50,413 nt of DNA. It comes from Nitriliruptoraceae bacterium (lineage in GTDB: Bacteria; Actinomycetota; Nitriliruptoria; Nitriliruptorales; Nitriliruptoraceae). Both the position numbers and the translations under genes were made by a program. The DNA lies in contig PWLR01000161.1 in assembly GCA_003558435.1 (NCBI GenBank), forward strand, positions 1 through 50,413, in the 5' to 3' direction. Each line of letters begins with the position of its first letter. The stretch's first letter is position 1. The notes under the pieces were generated by a model. It saw only the letters and a program-made list of their open reading frames with translations. It did no database searches and was not told the DNA's origin. Below are positions 1 to 8,900 of the stretch, piece by piece.

Positions 1-150
1 GAGCAGGCCGAACGTGAAGCCGCCGAGCAGGCCGAGCGCGAAGCCGCCGACCTGGCCGAGCGCGAAGCCGCCGAGACCTCACCGGTCGAACCACCCGACG
101 ACCGGGTCGAGGTGTTCCCGCGTGATCGGACATCGTCGCCGTCTGACTAG
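1..150 (+). CDS. C-terminal end of a Glu/Ala-rich repeat protein (partial)
   Basis: The open frame entering from the left edge ends at a TAG and supplies the last 49 residues of a protein whose beginning lies outside the window. It opens with three near-identical 8-residue units (EQAEREAA, EQAEREAA, DLAEREAA) encoded by 24-bp DNA repeats, followed by a short acidic and proline-containing tail. Such Glu/Ala/Arg heptad-like repeats normally form a charged single helix or coiled coil. No function can be assigned from the tail. Its stop codon is also the first half of a TAGCGT hexamer that could be the -10 of the next gene. Confidence 0.6.
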   Translation, partial: EQAEREAAEQAEREAADLAEREAAETSPVEPPDDRVEVFPRDRTSSPSD

Positions 151-153
151 CGT
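148..153 (+). promoter_or_regulatory. Putative -10 hexamer TAGCGT for the TauE-like gene
   Basis: TAGCGT fits the actinobacterial TANNNT -10 pattern and lies about 30 bp before the ATG of the permease gene. The hexamer shares its TAG with the stop codon of the upstream gene. No convincing -35 is visible. Confidence 0.35.
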
Positions 154-182
154 GCGGGGTCGTCCGGCCGAGGTGCGCTCCC

Positions 183-1001
183 ATGGTCATGTACGAGATC
201 CTGCTCCTGCTGCTGGCAGCCGTGGGCGCGGGAGCCATGAACGCGGTGGTCGGCGCGGGCACCCTGATCACCTTCCCGACGCTGTTGGCACTGGGCTTCC
301 CGCCGGTCGTGGCCAACGTGTCCAACACCGTGGGCCTGGTGCCCGGGTCCGTCGCGGGGGCCTACGGGTTCCGCTCGACCCTCGTCGGCCGGTGGCCGCT
401 GGTGGCCAGACTGGTCGGCGCATCGGCCCTCGGTGGGATCGTCGGCGGCGGACTGCTGCTGGCGCTCCCACCGGGCGCCTTCGCCGTCGCGGTGCCGCCG
501 CTGCTGTTGTTGTCGGGGGTGCTGGCCGCGATCCAACCCCGGGTCGCGACCGCGGTCGTCCGGCGCCGCGAACAGCGGGCCCTGGCATCCCCCCCGGCCG
601 ATCCGGAGGTCGCCGGGACCACGCCGACCGAGGCTCCCCGGCGCGAGCCCGTCCACCCGGCGCTGATCGTGTCGGTCGCCGCCACCGGGGTCTACGGCGG
701 CTACTTCGGTGCGGCGCAGGGTGTCATCCTGCTGGCGGTGCTGGGGGTCTTCGTCGCCGGCGGCATGACCGAGGTCAACGGCATCAAGAACGTGTTGGCG
801 GGGATGGCCAACCTGGTCTCGGCGGTGCTGTTCATCGTGATCGCCGACGTCGATTGGCAGGTCGCCGGCATCGTGGCGATCGGTGCGACCATCGGCGGCG
901 GGCTGGGTGCCCGGTACGGACGCCGGTTGCCCGCCCACGTGCTGCGCCCGATCGTGGTCGGGGTCGCCGTCACCGCCGCCATCTGGCAGTTCCTGACCTG
1001 A
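183..1001 (+). CDS. Sulfite exporter TauE/SafE family permease
   Basis: This 272-residue protein is almost entirely hydrophobic and starts with a membrane segment rich in Leu/Ala, followed by the glycine-rich NAVVGAGTLITFPTLLALG stretch typical of TauE/SafE (DUF81) permeases. A second half-repeat near residues 175-210 (YFGAAQGV, GIKNVLAGMANLV) matches the internal duplication of the family. A hydrophilic loop of about 30 residues (about 120-155) separates the halves. Family members export sulfite, sulfoacetate or other small anions; the substrate here is unknown. An alternative ATG lies two codons downstream. It stands alone, with about 50 bp before the GTPase gene. Confidence 0.85.
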   Translation: MVMYEILLLLLAAVGAGAMNAVVGAGTLITFPTLLALGFPPVVANVSNTVGLVPGSVAGAYGFRSTLVGRWPLVARLVGASALGGIVGGGLLLALPPGAFAVAVPPLLLLSGVLAAIQPRVATAVVRRREQRALASPPADPEVAGTTPTEAPRREPVHPALIVSVAATGVYGGYFGAAQGVILLAVLGVFVAGGMTEVNGIKNVLAGMANLVSAVLFIVIADVDWQVAGIVAIGATIGGGLGARYGRRLPAHVLRPIVVGVAVTAAIWQFLT

Positions 1002-1022
1002 CCGTCCCTCGGCGCGAGGCAC

Positions 1023-1028
1023 TACCGT
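1023..1028 (+). promoter_or_regulatory. Putative -10 hexamer TACCGT for the GTPase pair
   Basis: TACCGT matches TANNNT and would start an mRNA about 20 nt before the GTG of the first GTPase gene. Confidence 0.3.
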
Positions 1029-1055
1029 TGTCGCGCCGACGAGGTCAGGACCCGG

Positions 1056-2768
1056 GTGTCAGGAGCGGCGGTGGGGAGAACGCTCGAACACGACGGACGC
1101 GACGAGCGTCTCGACGCGCTCGCCGACCACCTCGAGGTCCTCGGGTTCGAGCTGAGCGGTCCCGAGACGGACGCGCTCACGGCCGAACGCGACCGGGTCG
1201 TCCGGCTGCTGCGCGGCGTGGTCGGGCGGACGGCCGAGCCGGCCGCGCCGTTGCTGGTGGTGGTCGCCGGCGGGAGCGGTGCGGGCAAGTCGACCACCGT
1301 GAACACGCTCGCCGGTGCGCCGGTCTCGGCGGCGGGCGTGATCCGCCCGACCACCCGGACCCCCACGCTGGTCTGCCACCCCGGCGACCGGGCCTGGTTC
1401 GCCTCGGGCCGGGTGCTCCCGGATCTGCAGCTGCGGATCGCCGACAGCGATGCGATGCCCCGGGGCGTGGCCCTGCTCGACACGCCGGACATCGATTCGG
1501 TCGAACTGGTCAACCACCGGCTCGCGGCACAGGCGTTGGACGCCGCCGACGGTTGGATGTGGTTGGCCACCTCGAGGACCTACGCGGACGAGGTCGGCAT
1601 GACCTACCTGCGACGTGCACGCGAACGTCAGGCGCTGATCGTCCTCGCCGTGACCCAGGTCCGACCGCACGAACGCGCCGAGGTGCTCGACGACGCCGAC
1701 CGGCTGCTCGCGGCGGAGCGGATCGACCCGGATCTGCGTACCGACATCCCGCACGCCGAGGTGGCCGACGACCAGCTGCCGGGCGACGCCGTCGCCGCGC
1801 TGCGCGACTGGCTCGCCGCGTTGGCGCCGGAGGATCGACGGGTAGCGGTCCGCGCCGCCGCCACGGCCGGCGTCGTGGCAGCGCTGCCCTCCGAGCTGGG
1901 CACGTTGCAGGAGGCGGTCGTGCAGGAACGCCGCGCGGCCGAACGCCTCCGGGCGGCGGTCCGCGAGCACTACGCCGCGCTGCCGACCCAGCTCGATGCG
2001 GAGTTGGAGGCCGGCTTGTCGCTCCGTGCGGACGTGCTCGACCGCTGGCAACGACTGGTCGGGGGCAACGAGGCGATGTTGCGGGTACAGACCGTCATCG
2101 GACAGGTCGGTGACGTGGTCCGCGACCGGCTCGGGCGCCCCGGTCAGCAGGACACCCGACAGGTGCAGGTCGAGGTCGCCGGCGAGCTGACGCGGATCGT
2201 CACCCGGTTGCTGGAGCACACCGCCGCGGCCACGCGCCGCGACCTGGAGGCGGATCCGGTCGGACGCGAGGTGCTCGACGCCGATCCCGATCTGCGGCGC
2301 GAGGACCCGGAGCGGCCGGTCCGGGTCCGGGAGGCGATCGCCCGGTGGGAGACGGACGTCTCGGAACGGATCGAGACCGTGGGCGGACCGCGCAAGGAGC
2401 AGGCGCGGCGACGCTCGACCGCCCTGAACGCGGTCGCCACCACGGCGATCCTGGTGCTGTTCACCCTCTCCGGAGGGCTGACCGGCGGCGAGGTCGGCAT
2501 CGCCGCGGCCGCGTCGGCGGCCAGCCAGTGGTTGCTGGTCCGGATGCTGGGGGAGCAGAACGTCAAACGGCTGCTGGACGAGATCGGGGCCGATCTCCGC
2601 CACCGTGTCGGCGAGCTCGCCGAGGCCGATCAGGCCCGCCTGGAGGCGGCGATCGAGGCCGCGAGCCCACCGGCGGACGCCGCTGCCGCCCTGGCCTCCG
2701 CGGCGGTCTCCGCGTCGGTCGCCGCATCGCCTTCCGCGCCCGGCCGCGCCGCGGACGGATCCCGATGA
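1056..2768 (+). CDS. Dynamin-like/YfjP-type membrane GTPase, first of a pair
   Basis: The 570-residue product has a P-loop GGSGAGKST at residues 72-80, a switch threonine region (RPTTRTP, about 98-104) and a G3-like DTPD at about 142-145. G4 is degenerate (TQVR instead of NKxD), as in several dynamin-like or septin-like GTPases. A long helical region follows. A hydrophobic hairpin at about 450-495 (NAVATTAILVLFTLSGG and VGIAAAASAASQW) probably contacts the membrane. The tail is Ala/Ser-rich. The GTG start follows a weak AGGA. The stop overlaps the ATG of the next gene (ATGA), so the two GTPases are translationally coupled. Paired dynamin-like proteins (DynA/DynB) that stabilise the sporulation division ring are known in Streptomyces. 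That role here is an inference from architecture only. Confidence 0.8.
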   Translation: MSGAAVGRTLEHDGRDERLDALADHLEVLGFELSGPETDALTAERDRVVRLLRGVVGRTAEPAAPLLVVVAGGSGAGKSTTVNTLAGAPVSAAGVIRPTTRTPTLVCHPGDRAWFASGRVLPDLQLRIADSDAMPRGVALLDTPDIDSVELVNHRLAAQALDAADGWMWLATSRTYADEVGMTYLRRARERQALIVLAVTQVRPHERAEVLDDADRLLAAERIDPDLRTDIPHAEVADDQLPGDAVAALRDWLAALAPEDRRVAVRAAATAGVVAALPSELGTLQEAVVQERRAAERLRAAVREHYAALPTQLDAELEAGLSLRADVLDRWQRLVGGNEAMLRVQTVIGQVGDVVRDRLGRPGQQDTRQVQVEVAGELTRIVTRLLEHTAAATRRDLEADPVGREVLDADPDLRREDPERPVRVREAIARWETDVSERIETVGGPRKEQARRRSTALNAVATTAILVLFTLSGGLTGGEVGIAAAASAASQWLLVRMLGEQNVKRLLDEIGADLRHRVGELAEADQARLEAAIEAASPPADAAAALASAAVSASVAASPSAPGRAADGSR

Positions 2769-4351
2769 CGGACCTCGGCGGTGCCGTCCGCGCACTGGAC
2801 GCGATCGCGCAGCTCGGGCCGGGCCGTCTCCCCGCGGAGCTGGTGGCCGAGGCCGAACGTCGCCGCGCCTCGATCGACGAGCGGATCGCCCTCGGGGACG
2901 GGCTGACGGTCGTCGCACTGGTCGGCGGGACCGGGGTCGGCAAGTCGGCGCTCGTCAACCGGCTCGTCGGCGCCCAGGTGGCGACCGAGGGGGTCCGGCG
3001 GCCCACCACCAGCTGGCCGGTCGCGGTGGTACCGCCGGGGGACGCGCCCACCTCGGCGTTGCTCGACTGGCTGCGCATCGACGAACGCGTGCGGGCGCCG
3101 GAGGGGTTCCCGGAGGGACTAGTGCTGATCGATCTGCCGGATCACGATTCGGTGGTGCCGCGGAACCGCGAGACGGCGGCGCGCCTGTCGGAACGCGTGG
3201 ACGGGTTGGTGGTGGTCGTCGATCCGGTCAAGTACGCGCGCGCCGATCTCCACGACGGTCCGCTCGCGGCGCTCACCGATCATGCGGAGGTCGTGACCGT
3301 CGTGTTGAACCGCATCGACGAACTGCATCCCGACGACGTCGAGCGGTGCGTCGCGGACCTGACGCAGCGGCTGGACCCGCGCGCGTTCGAGGTGCTCACC
3401 ACCTCGGCGGCCACGGGCAGCGGTATCGACGGGCTGCGGGCCAGACTGCGGGATCTCGCGGCGAGCCGGACCGCGGCGCACCGGCGGCTGGTGGGGGACG
3501 TCGCCGTCCTGGCCCGGCGGGCAGCGGATCACCTCACGGCACTGCCGGAGCTCGTCCCCGACACCGCGTCGCTGCTCGAGGCGTTGATGGATGCGACCGA
3601 TGCCCACCGTGTGGTCGCCGAGGCGGAGACGACCTACCGGCGGGATGCACGGCGGGGTGTCCGCTCGCCACTGGGGCGCCTGGTGCTGCTGCCGGTGCGC
3701 GGTGTCGGCGGGGTGGCCCGGTCCTTCGGGATCGGTGAGGCGAAGCCGGCCAAGGACACCTCGCGACCGTCGGTGGCACGGATCGAGACCGTGCTCGCGG
3801 GGGAGCTCCGCCTGCAGCGCACGACCGGGGCGACCCACGCGATGCTCGGAACGACGATCGCCGAGCTGGCCTCGCGTGGTGCACCGGCGCTGGCCGACGC
3901 GGTCGGAGCCGTGGGGGTGCGACCCAGGCCACGCCGCTGGTGGCGGGCGGCATCGGCGGTGCGCGGGATCGTCGAGGCGGTGGCGTCGGTCGGGTTCGTA
4001 TGGCTCGTGTTGCTGGGGCTGGCCGATTGGCTGCAGCTGCCCGAGATCCCGACGCCTCAGCTCACGGAGGCGCTGACCTGGCCGACCGCGCTGTTCGTCG
4101 GCGGGGTGCTCGTGCGCGTCCTGATCGGCATCCTCACGCGGGTGGTGATCTCGGCCGGGGCACGGCGACACCGGGACCGGGTGGCCCGCGAGATCCGGAC
4201 CGGGCTCGAGGCGGTCACCGAACAGCGGCTCCTGGCGCCCTACCAGCAGGAGGTGGACCGCCACGAGCGGTTGCGCGCCATGGTGCACCACGCCATCGAC
4301 CACGACCATCAGGCAGGTGTTCAGGCACATGCCACGGGAGGATCACCATGA
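2765..4351 (+). CDS. Dynamin-like/YfjP-type membrane GTPase, second of a pair
   Basis: The start was placed at the ATG inside the ATGA overlap with the preceding gene; a longer frame upstream merely runs antisense-free through the first GTPase. The 528-residue protein has a P-loop GGTGVGKS at 54-61, a switch region RRPTTSW at 78-84, a G3-like DLPD near 122 and a more canonical G4 (NRID) near 180. Two membrane segments near 400-425 and 440-465 (VASVGFVWLVLLGLADW; LFVGGVLVRVLIGILT) sit before a basic helical tail. Compared with its partner it keeps a better G4 motif, so the two are paralogues rather than duplicates. Its stop overlaps the ATG of the SMP-30-like gene, so all three genes form one transcriptional unit. 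Confidence 0.8.
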   Translation: MTDLGGAVRALDAIAQLGPGRLPAELVAEAERRRASIDERIALGDGLTVVALVGGTGVGKSALVNRLVGAQVATEGVRRPTTSWPVAVVPPGDAPTSALLDWLRIDERVRAPEGFPEGLVLIDLPDHDSVVPRNRETAARLSERVDGLVVVVDPVKYARADLHDGPLAALTDHAEVVTVVLNRIDELHPDDVERCVADLTQRLDPRAFEVLTTSAATGSGIDGLRARLRDLAASRTAAHRRLVGDVAVLARRAADHLTALPELVPDTASLLEALMDATDAHRVVAEAETTYRRDARRGVRSPLGRLVLLPVRGVGGVARSFGIGEAKPAKDTSRPSVARIETVLAGELRLQRTTGATHAMLGTTIAELASRGAPALADAVGAVGVRPRPRRWWRAASAVRGIVEAVASVGFVWLVLLGLADWLQLPEIPTPQLTEALTWPTALFVGGVLVRVLIGILTRVVISAGARRHRDRVAREIRTGLEAVTEQRLLAPYQQEVDRHERLRAMVHHAIDHDHQAGVQAHATGGSP

Positions 4352-5376
4352 CCACGTCCGGCACCGACGTCGCCAAGCCGGCGATCGCGCCGATCACCTG
4401 GGCACCACCGAAGGCACCGCGACCGACCGGGAGATGGGCGCCCAACACCCGACTCGCCGGCCTCCAGCTGATCCACGTCCCCGGAGCGGGACCGGAGGAC
4501 GTCGCGATCCTGCCCGACGGGGACCCCGTGGTCGGGCTCGACGACGGCCGGATCTGTCGGCTGAGCCCCGATGGGCGTCGCACCGAGGTCGTCGCCGACA
4601 CCGGCGGGCGACCACTCGGGATCGAGGTACGCGACGACGGGCGGCTGTACGTCTGCGACGCGCACCGCGGCCTGCTGCTCGTGGATCCGGCGACCGGTGA
4701 GGTCGAGGTGCTGGTCCGGGACGTGGAGGGCCAACCGCTGCGGTTCACCAACAACGCGGCGATCCACCCGGACGGGTCGGTGCTGTTCAGCGATTCCTCG
4801 CAGCGGTTCGGACTGCCGCACTTCAAGGCCGACCTGCTGGAGCACTCGTGCACCGGTCGGTTGCTGCGGTGGCGGGACGGCGAGGTGGAGGTGCTGCTCG
4901 GCGGGCTGGCCTTCGCCAACGGGGTCGCGCTCACCCACGACGGCGATGCGGTGCTGGTGGCGGAGACCGCCGGTTACCGGATCACCCGGTACTGGCTCGC
5001 CGGGGAGCGGGCGGGGACCTCGGAGGTGGTGATCGACAACCTGCCCGGGTTCCCCGACAACCTCTCGACCGGGCCGGGCGGCACGGTGTGGATCGCGATG
5101 CCCTCGACCCGGGACGCGACGCTCGACGCGCTGCTGCCGAGGCCCCCGGCGCTGCGGCGGGCGGTGTGGGCACTCCCCGACAAGCTGCAGCCCCAGGCGT
5201 CACGCAACACCTTCGTGATCGGCATCGACGCCGACGGCACGGTGACCCACAACCTGCAGGGACCGGGCGACCGGTTCCACTACGTGACCGGGGTGCGCGA
5301 GCACGACGGTCACCTCTACCTCGGCTCGTTGGTCGAGGGCGCGATCGCGCGTCACCGGTTGCCCGGAGCCGGGTGA
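4348..5376 (+). CDS. SMP-30/gluconolactonase/strictosidine-synthase-like beta-propeller
   Basis: The 342-residue protein starts at the ATG that overlaps the GTPase stop (ATGA); GGAGGATCACC just upstream supplies a strong ribosome site. Repeated blade motifs are visible: EDVAILPDGDPVVG, PLGIEVRDDGRLYVCD, FTNNAAIHPDGSVLFSD, FANGVALTHDGDAVLVAE and FPDNLSTGPGGTVWIA. The order and the NGVALT/DNLS motifs match the strictosidine-synthase-like branch of SMP-30 six-bladed propellers, often Ca-dependent lactonases or esterases. No signal peptide is seen, so it is probably cytoplasmic. The substrate is unknown and its coupling to two membrane GTPases is unexplained. Confidence 0.8.
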   Translation: MTTSGTDVAKPAIAPITWAPPKAPRPTGRWAPNTRLAGLQLIHVPGAGPEDVAILPDGDPVVGLDDGRICRLSPDGRRTEVVADTGGRPLGIEVRDDGRLYVCDAHRGLLLVDPATGEVEVLVRDVEGQPLRFTNNAAIHPDGSVLFSDSSQRFGLPHFKADLLEHSCTGRLLRWRDGEVEVLLGGLAFANGVALTHDGDAVLVAETAGYRITRYWLAGERAGTSEVVIDNLPGFPDNLSTGPGGTVWIAMPSTRDATLDALLPRPPALRRAVWALPDKLQPQASRNTFVIGIDADGTVTHNLQGPGDRFHYVTGVREHDGHLYLGSLVEGAIARHRLPGAG

Positions 5377-5403
5377 ACCGGGCCGCCCGGCCCGCCCCGG
5401 GCT

Positions 5404-5907
5404 TCAGTCGTCGTCGGTGAGCGCGTTGGGATCGATCAGCCCACCGGCGGCGGCGAGCGCACCGGCCGTGGCGACCGCGCGGTCGTAGACGGCCGCGAAG
5501 TAGTGCCCGGCGATGGCTTCCTGGCCGGGGAGCGGTGGGGTGCCGAGCGAGCGGGGGACCGCATCCGGGTCGTCGGTGATCCGCACGTCGGTCTTGGGCT
5601 CCGGGAGCTGCGAGGCATCGCCCCAGAAGCTGGTGGTGTCCTGCTGCTGGTTGGGGCGCCGGTTCCGGCCACGGCGGTTGTTCTGCTGCGAACGGCGCTT
5701 CCCGCCGCCCTTGCCGCCGCCCCCGCCCTTGCCGCCGCGGTTCCCGCCACCGCCGCCGCCGCCCTTGTTGCCGCCGGCGTTGTTCTTCGGACCGCTGTCG
5801 GAGGCGGGAGCGTTGCCGCCACCGCCACCGCCGCCGCGGCTCCGCGAGCGTCGGTTCCGGCCGCGGGAGCCTCCCGGCGCACCGTCGTTGTTCGGTTTGG
5901 CCGTCAT
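5404..5907 (-). CDS. Gly/Arg-rich disordered protein with conserved C-terminal helix, coupled to SNF2 helicase
   Basis: The 167-residue product has two parts. Residues about 10-90 are low complexity: Arg/Ser/Gly clusters, long Gly runs, Lys and Asn/Gln, resembling RGG-type RNA-binding disordered regions. Residues about 92-167 are ordinary sequence (TTSFWGDASQLPEP, RSLGTPPLPGQEAIAGHYF, then an Ala-rich helix). I believe the PPL-G-E-HYF-A-VY segment occurs at the end of other actinobacterial hypothetical proteins, but I cannot run a search. The ATG overlaps the helicase stop (ATGA), so the protein is made with the helicase and may act as its detached nucleic-acid-binding tail. Confidence 0.7.
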   Translation of the reverse strand: MTAKPNNDGAPGGSRGRNRRSRSRGGGGGGGNAPASDSGPKNNAGGNKGGGGGGGNRGGKGGGGGKGGGKRRSQQNNRRGRNRRPNQQQDTTSFWGDASQLPEPKTDVRITDDPDAVPRSLGTPPLPGQEAIAGHYFAAVYDRAVATAGALAAAGGLIDPNALTDDD

Positions 5908-8900
5908 GCAGCATCTCCTCGTGCGAGTTCCGCGTCGGCGAGTTCGTCGGTGAGCACCATCTTCGGATCGATCCCGAGCGCGCGACGCAACTGGTCGCTG
6001 TCGAGGTCACCGACCGAACTCGACTTCGGCAGGGCGATGTCGGCGATCTTGCGCTTGCCGGCCACGACCTCCTCGACGCGTTCGTCGACCGTCCCGGGGC
6101 ACACCAGGCGGTGCGCGACCACCGTCTTGGTCTGACCGATGCGCCAGACCCGGTCCCGGGCCTGATCCTCCACGGCCGGGTTCCACCAGCGGTCGTAGAG
6201 CACGACGTGGCTGGCGGCGGTGAGGTTCAGCCCGGTCCCGCCGGCCTTCAGCGACAGCACCAGCGCGCCGGGGCCCTCGCCCTCCTGGAAGTCCTTGATC
6301 ATCGTGTCACGGGCACCGCGCGACAGCCCGCCGTGGTAGCAGTGGATCGTCTTGCCGGTGCGCTCGGTGAGGTGGGTCGCGAGCTTCGAGCCCCAGGTGG
6401 CGAAGTGCGTGAATATCAGCATCCGTTCCCCGGATTCGAACACGTTGTCGACGATCTCCTCCAGCCGAGCGAGCTTGCCGGAACGGCCGGCCAGGTCGCC
6501 GTCCTCGCCGGTGTAGGCGGCCGGGTGGTTGCAGATCTGCTTGAGCGCCGTGATCGCGGCCAGCACGGCGCCCTTCTTCTTGGGGGCGTCGTCGTCGGCG
6601 GTCTCGACCACCAACTCGTCGAGCACGGCCTGGTAGAGCCCGATCTGCTCCGGGGTCATCGGGCAGTGGTCGAGCGCGTCGATGCGGTCGGGCAGCTCCG
6701 CGGCGATGACCGGCTCGGCCTTGGTGCGGCGGAACACGAGCACGCCGTTGAGGGTGCGGAGCGCGGATTCCGCGCCGCTGCCGCCCTCCGTGGCCTTCTG
6801 CATCTGTGCGACGAACGTGGCGCGCTCGCCGACGAGCCCGGGGTTCACGAAGTCCATCAGCGCCCACAGGTCGCCGAGCCCGTTCTCGATCGGTGTCCCG
6901 GTGAGCACCACCCGGGTACGCGCCTCCAACCGGCGCAGCTGCTGGGCGGTGTCACTGGTGGGGTTCTTGATGACCTGGGCCTCGTCGAGTACGACCTTGC
7001 CCCAGCTGATCGCCGACAACGCCTCGATGTCGCGGACCGCGGTGCCGTAGGTGGTGATCAGCACATCGGTGCCCTCCACCTCGGCGGCGATCGCGGCGGT
7101 GTCCGCCCGGGCCGCGCCGTGGTGGACCAGCACCTTCAGGTCCGGGACGAACTGCGCCGATTCCGAGGCCCAGTTGCCGACCACGGCCGGGGGTGCGATG
7201 ACCAGTGCCGGGCCGTGCTCGGTGTTGGCCTGGAGACTCGCGAGCATGGTCGGGGTCTTGCCGAGGCCCATGTCGAGTGCCAGGCAGCCGCCGAGCCCCG
7301 CCTGGTCGAGGAAGTCGAGCCACGCCAGGGCGTTGGCCTGGTAGCTGCGGAGCTCGCCCTCGAAGCCGGGCGGGCGGGTCGGCGGGTGCTCCGGGATCTG
7401 TGCGGCGCTGCGCAGCAGGTCCGCGGCCCAACCCTCACCGACGACCGAGACGGCGCTGCCGAGCGCGGTCCCGTCGAGACCCAGCGCGTAGCGGAGCATG
7501 TCGGCGCCGGAGAGCTTGGTCTTGTCGGCGCGCTCGGCCAGAGCGGCCGCGGCGGCCTCGAGGTCGGCGTGGGCCACCTCGACCCACTGTCCGTGCGACT
7601 TCACCAGCGGACGGGACTCGCCGGCCAGGCGCCGGATGTCCTCGGCGGAGAGCTCCACGTCGTCGAACACCGCGGACCAGCGCACGTCGGACAGTTGCTG
7701 GGCCCCGACGGCGGTCTCCTGCTCGCCCATCGAGGTCAACCGCAGCGACGGGGTCGCCTTCTTCTTCGACAGCGGCGGGACCCGCACCTCGAACCCGGCG
7801 GCGACCAGCACCGGCCCGATCGAGGTCATCAGCTCCCACGCCTCGTCCTGGCTGAGGATCACCTGACCGCGGCGGGTGTCCTTGCCGCGCATCAGTGGGG
7901 CGTAGAGGCCCTCCAGCCGCTCCAGCTCGCGCTTCATCGCCTCCTTGCGGTCGTGGTTGGCGCGCGACATGGCGGCCTCGACCGGTTCGTCCTTGCGCCG
8001 CCCGTCGGAGGTCAGCGTGCGCAGGTGCCACGCGTCGCCCTCGTCCGGCGGGTCGAGCTGGACCACCAACGCCAACTTGGATGCGCCGGTGACGCCCTCG
8101 GCCCACGACTTGAGGCCCTTGCGGATCTCGCTGCCCTGCTGGTGGGGGGCCTCGAAGGTCGAGCCGTCCAGGCGTCCGAGCACGGCTTCGGCGACATCGG
8201 ACGCGCTGTGGGGGTGGGGGGGCGGAGCCGGGACCTCCACACGAGCGGCGGCGTCGCGGCAGATGGCATCGACGAACCCGGAGACGACCGATCGGGTCAC
8301 GGTGCGTGCATCGCGCTGCCGGTCGAGCACCCCGACCGTCTTGGGCATCGACTTGGTCAGCCCCGACAGTTCCTCGTGGTCGATGAGCGTCGGTTCCCAC
8401 CGGACCGCGAAGTCCGAGCGGTTGCCGGCGGCGTCACCCACCTTCTCCAGTTGCGGGACCATGCGGCCGTGGGCGACCAGGCGTACCGCGAGCGCGGCGG
8501 CCAGCCCCATCCAGGTCACGCTGGCACCCAACTCCTCCTCATCGGCACCGGCGCCGAGCGAGACCAACCACCCGAGGCTCGTCTGGACCGGAGCGGACAC
8601 CGATGCGGCCCGGCCACCGGAGGGCAGCTTGATGCGGTCGTAGGGCGACCAGTGGTCGGGGGTCGTGCCGGCCTTGCCCAGGCGGGCGAGGACGTCCTCG
8701 GCGGCTTCGGTCGCGTGGTCGCCCGCCGACCACGCGACGATGCGACCGCGATGCCACGACAGCTGGAGCTGCGGTTCGTGCACCTTGGTCGGGGCGGCGG
8801 GCTCGCGGGTCTGATCCTGCTTGTCCCGCCCCTTGCCCTGGCCGTTCGCGCGGCCATTGCCCCGGTCATCTCCCTGGCCATCGCCCCGGCCATCGCTCCG

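Noticed and set aside
1..75. Possible mobile-element end in the 24-bp repeats at the left edge
   Set aside because: They are in-frame coding repeats for an EQAEREAA helix, with no inverted ends or transposase.
14..2113. A 699-codon frame overlapping the TauE-like and first GTPase genes
   Set aside because: It is Arg/Pro-rich shadow sequence in another frame; the overlapping genes have recognisable domains and start sites.
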